DNA of 23,810 bases, from assembly GCA_014621425.1 (NCBI GenBank), contig JAANBB010000539.1, positions 1 through 23,810 on the forward strand, read 5' to 3'. Below are positions 10,355-18,067 of the stretch, piece by piece. Below the pieces are notes generated by a model that was given only the letters and a program-made list of their open reading frames with translations, was not told the DNA's origin and ran no database searches. Every line of letters begins with the position of its first letter. Positions within the stretch are counted from its first letter, which is position 1. The stretch is from Cylindrodendrum hubeiense (Eukaryota; Ascomycota; Sordariomycetes; Hypocreales; Nectriaceae). The translations under genes and the position numbers were made by a program.

Positions 10355-11861
10355 ATGCCCAAGGCTACGACTCCTACCGCGGCGCGACCGGCTCGTCGCC
10401 ATAATCCTCTTGAGGATGATATGGTGGCTACTGGCATCCTCCGGGATAAGCCTTCCAAGAAGCGAACCAAGTCCACCACCAACGAGGACGAAAACTTCGT
10501 CGATTCCCGGGCGTCCAGGAACATTCTGCGGATAGGACGCGAGTTGGCCGAGGAGGACAATGCAGAGCGCGCTGTCCCCAAGCCGACCATTGACAACTTC
10601 GGCTACGACTCACGATTCGACGACGAGGAGGAAGAGGAAAACAAGACCTACGAGGATGATGAGGCGTGGGGTGATGATGACGAGGTTGTCGAGGAGATCG
10701 AGGTTGATCCCAACGACCTCGAGATGTACAAGAAATTTATGCCCGACGAGGAGGATGACCTGCTGAAGCACGGTTGGGACCTCAAGCCTTCGGGCGAGGA
10801 GGAGGGAGAGTCAATCAACCTTGCGGATTTGATTCTCGAGAAGATTGCCGCCCACGAAGCTTCACAGGCGAGACGGGAACACCAAATTACTGCTCCCGAT
10901 GACGACTACGAGCTCCCTCCCAAGGTCATTGAGGTCTACACCAAGTAAGTTCTCGATTATTTTTAGTTAATGGCCCATTCTCACATTTTACAGGGTCGGA
11001 CAAATCCTCTCTCGATACAAGTCGGGACCTCTGCCCAAGCCCTTCAAGATCCTCCCCACCATTCCCCATTGGGAGGATATTCTCGAGATCACCAAGCCGG
11101 AAAGCTGGTCCACCAATGCCTGCTACCAGGCCACGAGAATCTTCGTTTCCAGCAAGCCCCACGTGGTCCAACGCTTCCTCGAGATGGTCATCCTCGACCG
11201 AGTCCGCGAGGACATCTACGAGACCAAGAAGCTCAACGTCCACCTCTTCAACTCCCTCAAGAAGGGTCTCTACAAGCCTGCTGCCTTCTTCAAGGGCTTC
11301 CTGTTCCCCCTTGTTGGCAGCGGAACTTGCACCCTCCGTGAAGCACACATCATCTCGGCTGTTCTTGCGAGAGTGTCTGTTCCCGTCCTGCACTCTGCTG
11401 CGGCCCTGAAGGGTCTCTGCGATATTGCCGCGCAGGAGGCTTCCCAGGGCACCGAGGGTGGTGGTGCGACCAACATCTTTATCAAGACTCTCCTCGAAAA
11501 GAAGTACGCCCTCCCTTACCAGGTCATCGACGCCCTTGTCTTCCACTTCATGCGATTCCGCAACGAGGACCCGGCCTCTGTGCACCACGGCGATGCGATG
11601 GCTGGTGTGACTAGCGAAGGAGATGCCAAGACCAAGCTGCCTGTCATTTGGCACCAGAGCCTCTTGGCCTTTGCCCAGCGCTACAAGGGTGATATTACCG
11701 AGGACCAGCGTGAGTCGCTGATGGATCTTCTCCTAACTCACGGCCACTCGGCCATCGGACCCGAAGTGAGGAGGGAGCTCCTGGCTGGACGAGGTCGTGG
11801 TGTGCCCATGGAGTCGCAAGGACCGACCTTGGACGGCGACGACACGATGCTCATTGACTAG
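10355..11861 (+). CDS. ENP1: Bystin / ENP1, 40S ribosome biogenesis factor, two exons, 485 aa
   Basis: Exons are 10355-10944 and 10994-11861; the 49-nt intron (GTAAGT...ACAG) splits a Lys codon. The ATG has a good context (CAAAATG) and gives MPKATTPTAARPARRHNPL. The N-terminal third is basic and then strongly acidic (DDEEEEEN, DDDEVVEE). The bystin domain fills the rest: SRYKSGPLPKPFKILP, WSTNACYQATRIFVSS, VREDIYETKKLNVHLFNSLK, KGFLFPLVGSGTCTLREA, KYALPYQVIDALVFHF and LPVIWHQSLLAFAQRYK are hallmark blocks. Length is close to yeast Enp1 (483 aa). In yeast it acts in the nucleolus and on cytoplasmic pre-40S particles, binding near the maturing beak with Ltv1, and it is essential. The stop is TAG, which shows that TAG is a normal terminator in this genome. 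Confidence 0.96.
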
Positions 11862-12396
11862 CGAGGCCTGGGGTCTCTTGGATGAATTCGATTTCTTAAT
11901 GGAGGCACAGACGGCGTTTGGCGCACTAGGCTGATGGTTTGAGACCGGTTCGACTTGAGTTGATATAGATTGACTCCGTTGGAGACGGGGCAGACCCAAA
12001 TTCGATACCAAAATTTATGGAGTTGCTTCCTGTCGGAAGCCTCAAACTCGAGAGCATCCCCCCTGCGCTTGCTGTGTATTATTCAAGAGTGTCCCAACTG
12101 TATTATGTGTGATAAAATGGAAATTTCAATGGTGGGCCTCGCCTTCCCTGAAGATTTCTGCTTTTGTGAACTGGCATGTCCCACTCTCCAGCATCATCCT
12201 GCAATCTACGCCAACCTCGAACCTATATTACCATGGCTTGAATACCTATGAACCACGGCCGGTTCTTCTGCTTCGCCTCATTTCGTTTCTCTATTGCTCT
12301 GGCCTGTACTTGCGATTTCCTGGGTGCGGTTTGAAGCCGCGCCGTTCCTCATAGACACGAGTCGTCTAGTCTGGGATGCCATGCCTCATCGACGCC
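11862..12396. other. Intergenic region between ENP1 and the conserved hypothetical gene
   Basis: These 535 bp should hold the ENP1 3' end and the promoter and leader of the next gene. I see no coding frame with domain content, no RNA gene and no clear repeat. Confidence 0.5.
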
Positions 12397-14163
12397 ATGT
12401 CTACAACGACAAGATCATATCCGGATTTATCGCTACCATTCGGCGCTCTAGACGAGAGCGACATCAAGTAAGGATTCCCTTGCAGCTGATCTAGACAACA
12501 CGATGCTCATCCGTTGCAGCTACTTCAACCTTCCCGGCTACTCCCCCACTCCGCCCTGCATCTCGGTGTCTCTTCCGTCTCCTCCTATGAACAGGATAAT
12601 TCCCAGTGTTCCCTCCCCGAAGAGCATTCCATGCGGTTCTTCTTTGAGTTCTCCATCCCCAACGATTCCAACGATCCCAACGATCCCAAAAAATACAACA
12701 AATACAACCAACCCCGCGAAATCAATTACTCCCACCGGCAGCGTTTCGGCTTCGAGCTTCGGCGTCGATCCGCCGCGCCCGCCTCGCGATGGATTCGAGT
12801 AGGTCTGGTTCCCTGAGGGGTATTGGGCAGAACGCCAACTCTTGATGCCACGCAAAAGCACCTCCAGCAGCCGCTTCTAGAAGTGGCGCGCACGCTCGGC
12901 CAAGTCGGGCAGCGAGTCAGATAATCGTGACATCTCTTATGCGTCGCCAACAACATCTATCTCTCGATCCCATTCAGGCCTCAAGGCATTTGAACAACCG
13001 CTAGAGCAATCCTTCAGCCCGTACGTGTCAGAATCAGCTCATGTGTTTTCGCTACAACATCCTTCCACCAGCTCAATATCGGAAAAATTTTACGACCGTC
13101 AGTCATTATCCCCTGGTACGAGCAGCAAGAGGACCTCGATTGCATCCTCAAGCCCGCCCCATGCCCATCACAGAGTGTCAACAGCCCCCCCACCGCACCC
13201 AGCTAGTAGAAGGGGGCTTTATGGAAAAGCGAAGAAGGGCATTGGCAAGCTCAAGTTCCTGGCAGACAAAGAGGTAAGAAATGGAGCTTTCGATGATCGG
13301 CGAAGGGGGCTAACAAATCACAGACATGTATCTGTCCCTCAATACCTGAACATGGTGCCATAAACGATGGCATCGAAAACCCCCATATGTTTAACCACCT
13401 TGTCAGGGCAGCGCCTTGGTTCAAGGATGAGTCTGGTACATCCAAGTTGAAACGCAAGCTCTTTGGAAAGGCACCCTGGCATCGAAAGGAATCGGGAGAT
13501 TCATTCAGCAGCATCGCCAGCTCCGTGAGGGAGGTTCTCAGAGGTGACACTCCTCCTTCAACGCCTATATTGGATTCCTCGTATCCCTGTATGTTCCCTA
13601 GGTGTGCTGTGCGTTTTCTAAGAGCTGACAGCTGTTCTTCAGTTGGTGGAGGGTACGGAAACACTCAATTTCCAGGTGGAGTAAGTTCTTATCGTCGCTT
13701 TCGTGCTGTTCTTTTCCATGCTGGAATATCCCTTCCGGGGCAATACTAATGGTAAACCCAGGAAGCGGTCCGCGTCAAAACTCCACCTATTGGCGAGTAC
13801 GCTGCCGACGGCCGGCCGCGCGGCTTCTTCACCCCAATGACGCCGCCCGATATAGACGTTGCTGAACTCGCATCTTCATCAAGGGGCAGCTCTCGCCATA
13901 TCGGCCATCGCCGAATCCCAGTACCTCAATCACGCGAGTGGTGGGAGCATATTCCGCAGAAGCCTATTCGCCAAGACATGTACAACCATACCGCCGCTTT
14001 CGAGTTCCAAATCCCCGAGCATCTGTCAAGCAGCCCTATGTGTCCTACAAATATCAAGCATTCCACTGGTGGTACTGGATTATGTGTGTATCATGGGCGG
14101 AGGAGAGGGGTTTCAGGCTTGAAGAACATGGTTTTCGCGGGAGGGAGCTCCAGTGGGTGCTAA
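12397..14163 (+). CDS. Conserved hypothetical protein with two in-frame TAG codons (candidate RNA-edited gene)
   Basis: Exons are 12397-12467, 12520-13273, 13324-13588, 13643-13680 and 13762-14163. All four introns are GT-AG (50-81 nt), several with CTAAC/CTGAC-type branch sites, and the phases join perfectly over 1530 nt (510 codons). The protein starts MSTTTRSYPDLSLPFGALD and is Ser/Pro-rich. It has the block VWFPEGYWAER after codon 118, a basic Lys/Gly patch (YGKAKKGIGKLKFLADKE), APWFKDE, a REWWEHIPQKPIRQD segment, and ends with a Cys/His motif (from C470, CPTNIKH...CVYHGRRR). I recall similar blocks in uncharacterised sordariomycete proteins; the function is unknown. Codons 118 and 144 are TAG, where Trp fits (E-x-V-W-F and F-x-K-W). 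With no other damage visible, A-to-I editing of UAG to UGG is a serious possibility, along with recent pseudogenisation. A 114-nt intron (12799-12912) would also remove both stops but lacks a branch site. Confidence 0.75.
12800..12802 (+). other. In-frame TAG, codon 118 (predicted Trp site 1)
   Basis: The context is TTC GAG TAG GTC TGG TTC. The frame is open on both sides and TGG here gives E-W-V-W-F-P. The A is preceded by T and followed by G, the preferred neighbours of fungal A-to-I sites. A weak hairpin can form from 12791-12796 and 12807-12812 (one mismatch, one wobble pair), with the TAG in its 10-nt loop. Confidence 0.6.
12878..12880 (+). other. In-frame TAG, codon 144 (predicted Trp site 2) in a hairpin loop
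   Basis: The context is CGC TTC TAG AAG TGG; TGG would give F-W-K-W. The RNA can fold into a seven-pair stem (12870-12876 with 12881-12887, one G-U pair) closed by the tetraloop CUAG (12877-12880). This puts the A at 12879 in the loop. The neighbours again are U before and G after. Confidence 0.6.
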
Positions 14164-14350
14164 CCGGGAGCCTCCAAATCAGGGTTACGCAGTGGATAGC
14201 AGTAATGGGATCAAATGCATTCAATCTGGTGTTTTAATGTTCTACTAACACATGTCCAACTCGTACCCTTCACAATTATGGTACCAACCAGCTCGCCTGA
14301 ATCAACGCTCGCTTCTAGTTAAATGGGTATTTGCTAACTTTAAGCTTAGT
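14164..14350. other. Short convergent spacer between the TAG-containing gene and the LtrA-family gene
   Basis: Only 187 bp separate the two convergent stop codons, so the 3' untranslated regions of the two transcripts probably overlap. Nothing else is visible here. Confidence 0.5.
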
Positions 14351-16541
14351 TTAAGCACTCTGGGTGTTATAGTTCGCCTCCTTGCTGTGGTCGGGGCTTT
14401 CCGCCCTGGGAATAACAGAATCGTACTCATGCTTGGGCTTAGAGATGAAGAAGGACGGGCTACGCTTGAAGAACAGCGGCGGCGGGTTGCGGACGTGGGT
14501 AATGGCCAGGACGAGGACCCAGACGAGGGCGATGGTGGGCAGCAGCCATGGGCTGTTCTTGTAGTTATCGGCCTCGGTCTGGCTGAAGTGGAGGAGAGAG
14601 ACGAGGCTCAGGCCGATGCCAAGACCGAAGTACAGGGCGGTGCGGAAAATGGCCCACTTGCGCCAGGGCTTGGTGCGGGCGACGATGGTGAGGATGGTCA
14701 TGATGATGAGCGTGATTCCTGCGGCGATGTACGCGTATTGGAACTACATGATGGGTTAGAACGGCGAAACACTAGGGACTGGGGAAAGGAACTCACCACA
14801 AGGTCGAAGCGCGCCCACATCTGCTCGTTGACCTTGGTCTCGAGGCCGGTCTCGGTGATGTTTTTGTTCTCGTCGGAGACCTCTTCCACAAGATCAATGC
14901 CAAAGGTCTCGAGCAGCGAGTTCTCCATCGAGGTGGACATGTCGTTGAAGTACGTGATGAAGAAGGTCAGGTTGTTCTGGTCTGGCAGATCTTTGTCGTC
15001 CTCGGTAGAGGCGTAACGGGCCATATCCGGCCAGAAGCTGTCGGGAATTTCTGAAATGTTTCCAACGGCCCATTGGACATTGTTCACGGTGGCGGTGTAC
15101 TTGGGCGGGAAGTCCTCGAAGAACTTGTTAACCAGTTTGGTCAAGTTCTCAACCACGTCGCTGGTGGTTGCCTTTGCAGTCTCCTCGACGCTGTTGAAGA
15201 CCGAGTCAAACGACATGTTGTTGATGGTGTCCATGATCTTTGACCAGATGATGAACTGCGTGAAGCCCTGCATGAAGAGAACCATGGCAAGGTGGAAAGG
15301 GAAGTGCAGGATGGTCCAAAGCTGCTGGCGGAAGGTCGGGAGGTATGAGGTCTTGATCCAGTCAAAGTAGACGAGGAAGACACAGTAGATTGTGGTGGCG
15401 GCAGCCGTGACAATTCCAATGGTTTGAGAGTCTAGACAACGGTCAGTGTTGATCTAAGGGGGAGGGGAGGGAAACGTACCCCAGGCGTCGGGGCCCTTGA
15501 CAATGGTCACCACATTCTGAGCCACGATGACCACGCCATCACCCAGGAAGAGGACCGTCATGGTGCTCACGCGCTTCATCAAGTGCGTGCCGGTGAAGCT
15601 GAGCACGGGGAAGATGATGGCGAGGCCGAAGGTGACGACGACCTCGATGGCCGCGAGGATGTACCAGGCGAGGTAGACCTGGCTGTTTCCGTGCCTGAAC
15701 CGGAACGTGATGCCCAGGTAGACCATCGAGGCGGCAAAATTCGCGCCGATCTGCAGCAGCATGGGCAGTCTCGGCTTCTTGTACTTTCGGATGTGCCAGA
15801 GGATGCTCGAGTACTCGACAGCCAAGCAGAAACGCGAGACACACAGGATGACGGCTAGCAGGGTCAGCTTCCATCGGCCACACGGAATGGTTCTCATCAC
15901 ATACACATGGTTCTCATCGTCTGCAAGTTCTGGTCGGTGGGCTTGAAGTTGGGGGCCACTACAGCAAAGCCAATCATGACACCGAGGTGGACGGCTCTCG
16001 CCAATCGCTCTGTTCCTGGTCAGCGGGGGCCCATGTATAAGTCGAAGGTTTGTTTTCGTACCGAAAATGCTGTCCGTCACGAACCGAACATCGTACAGAC
16101 TAACGGTAAGCCAAGTGATCCACAGGATACTATCGAAGGGCATTAGCAATTGTCAGTGGCGTCCTCGGGGTCACAACACGCACCTGAAGTATCCAACGTA
16201 GGCCTTGAAGCGAGTGTGGCTGTTCACACCCTGTGTCTGGGAAAAGACTGTGTAGTTGGCGGCGAAAAGCAGGTCGAAGAAAAGCTCGAGAAGACTAGCA
16301 TCCTCGTGCTGCGAGTTGTCAGCACTACAGAACACCTCGACAGGAGCAATTGCCAAACCTTTTGGAACTGGGGGGTATCATGGTCGAAACGGTCACCGAA
16401 GAGGCTCAGGTCGGGAACACCTCCTCCTCCGTTCGTCAAGGGCAGAGAGTCGGTTCGCTCAGTGAGGACAGGGCTCTTGAGAAGCTGAAGCTTCTCAATA
16501 GCCGCAACCTGCTCGGGGGTCTGAAGCGTTTCGCTGGACAT
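14351..16541 (-). CDS. LtrA-family (low temperature requirement A) multi-pass membrane protein, seven exons, 627 aa
   Basis: Exons in transcript order are 16359-16541, 16184-16308, 16062-16129, 15905-16009, 15480-15854, 14797-15431 and 14351-14743. The six introns are 48-54 nt and all phases agree (1884 nt). The ATG at 16541 has the context TCAAAATG. After a polar N-terminus (about 60 residues) comes the family signature HEDASLLELFFDLLFAANY, then about 11-12 hydrophobic helices, for example ILWITWLTVSLYDVRFV, LCVSRFCLAVEYSSILW and FLGDGVVIVAQNVV. A polar loop of about 120 residues with several N-x-T/S sites lies before the last three helices. LtrA was named from a Listeria gene needed for growth in the cold; the fungal members have no established biochemical role. 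Location is a membrane, not resolved further. The C-terminal tail is cytosol-like and polar. Confidence 0.88.
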
Positions 16542-18067
16542 TTTGACGGAGAAACGACTGGACAATGGTCAATTCAACGGCACCATGCAGCGGCTGTTGG
16601 TCAGGAGTCTGGTCGGACGAGACTGAGGAGATCTACGGGAAGCCTACGCTAAGGACGACTACGATACTTATACAGGACGGCGCCATCTTCGGTGGAGAGC
16701 AGCATCGACCAGGAAAACAAGGCTCGTCAATGCTAGGCTCCGTCCAGCATGGTCGGTCCCCACTTACAAGGACAGTCCCGTTGGGGGCTGGAGGCGACTC
16801 TGGAGGTGGCCCGAGGGTGTCAGCCTTTAGTGTACGCGCTTGGCCCTTAATGAAAGCCAGCGTGGTGAATAGTTTAACCCAAGGCTGCGAGAGCCAGTAG
16901 CCGGCCACAATGGAAGTCCCGGGGCCTTTTGGGGGGGAATTTAGCTTCTGACGTGAGCAGAGTCGTATCCTGGGCGGCTCTCACAGGGGGCATCTCCAGA
17001 ACCGTCGCTGTGGCCGATCAGCTGGCAGGGGACGGAGTCGTATCGGTGCGAGGTGGGCGGTAGCGAGGATTCCGCAGTCGTGGGAGGGTGTGATTCGCGC
17101 CGCGAGTGCTGTGCTATGGATTTGGAGCGACGCTGGCACGACATCGCCAAGCAAACGTCGCCCCACAAGGCTGGAAGGGCTGGTCCTGGATTTAATGAGC
17201 TGAACCCAGTGGATCAGTCCAGATGCATTGGGGAGCCGGGGTTATGACCAAAGTCCCTAATCACAATGCTTCCCACTGAGTCGCAAGCGCGGCCGCCTGC
17301 CCGCAATCGGCATCATTCTTCGATATTTTTACCATGCGTCGTCCCTTGGCGCTTCCTGCTGCAGAGACAACCCGCCTTGACAACCCGCCATGAAACCCGA
17401 TGCAAGGGCCGCTTTCTTTTTCGCAACCCTCGAGCCAAGTGCCGTTGCGCCACGACGGAAAGCCGGCACCGGCAAGGCCTCGGCTGCTGGCTCGAGCTTG
17501 AAATAGAGGCCATCGTCGCATTGCTGCATCAAGCTGAGCTCCTGTGGTCATCATTACGGGTGGCAACGCGGTGCGCTCCCCCTCTCCGGCCTGGTTCCGC
17601 GTTGATCCGCGTTGAAGAATGGCCTCCCAATCGACAGGCCTGCGTGGGTACTGCACATTTGCCTGGTGAAACGACGAAACACTAGCTCGCCAGCGACGTT
17701 GCGGGCGTTGAAGGCGTTGAGCCGCCGTAGGGCTAGATTAGAGTCATAGACGAGCCCCTGGTGGAGCAGATTTGAACCTTGCAGGCGACTTGAGTCCCGT
17801 GACCTTGTCCTAAAAACAGAACAAGTCGGCACCCACACGTGAGATGCACCTACGGGGGTCTATGCGATTAACCGTATTCTTTAGCTCGGCGCGTCTAACG
17901 CGTCTCACTTCCGGCGCTCAGACCCATGCTGCAATAGTGGTAGCAACGTGAAAGAAGCGACTCGACAGCCCGACCCGACAGCTTGCCCCAACGCGATGCC
18001 GATGCCGGAACTTGTAACGAAGCTGGCGTGACAGTCCTGGGTATCCTCCCCTTTCCGACCCTTCACA
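16542..18067. other. Divergent intergenic region, LtrA-family gene and ORC4
   Basis: About 1.5 kb between two start codons on opposite strands. Reading frames here are short and without domains. A B-box-like GGTTCAAATCT occurs on the minus strand near 17771, but no tRNA folds around it. The ORC4-proximal part carries an MluI cell-cycle box. Confidence 0.55.
17898..17903 (+). promoter_or_regulatory. MCB (ACGCGT) upstream of ORC4, with a nearby GGCGCGTC
   Basis: ACGCGT lies 165 bp before the ORC4 ATG, and a related GGCGCGTC lies 10 bp before it. ACGCGT is the binding site of MBF (Mbp1/Swi6 type), which drives G1/S genes in fungi. An origin-recognition gene is a sensible target. The motif is short, so chance occurrence is possible in GC-rich DNA. 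Confidence 0.5.

Noticed and set aside
10926..11654. Minus-strand open frame of 242 codons inside ENP1
   Set aside because: It is the shadow of a strongly biased coding sequence; the plus-strand bystin reading is beyond doubt.
12800..12880. Repeat-induced point mutation (RIP) as the cause of the two TAG codons
   Set aside because: TGG to TAG is the right type of change, but RIP leaves dense C-to-T/G-to-A damage and AT-rich sequence. The rest of the gene is clean, GC-rich and single-copy in the window.
12397..14163. Genome-wide reassignment of TAG to tryptophan
   Set aside because: ENP1 ends with TAG exactly where the family ends, so TAG is used as a normal stop here.
17755..17785. tRNA B-box-like GGTTCAAATCT on the minus strand
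   Set aside because: The bases around it do not form a five-pair T stem (CAAGG against CTGCT), no A box or acceptor stem fits, and no cloverleaf can be drawn.
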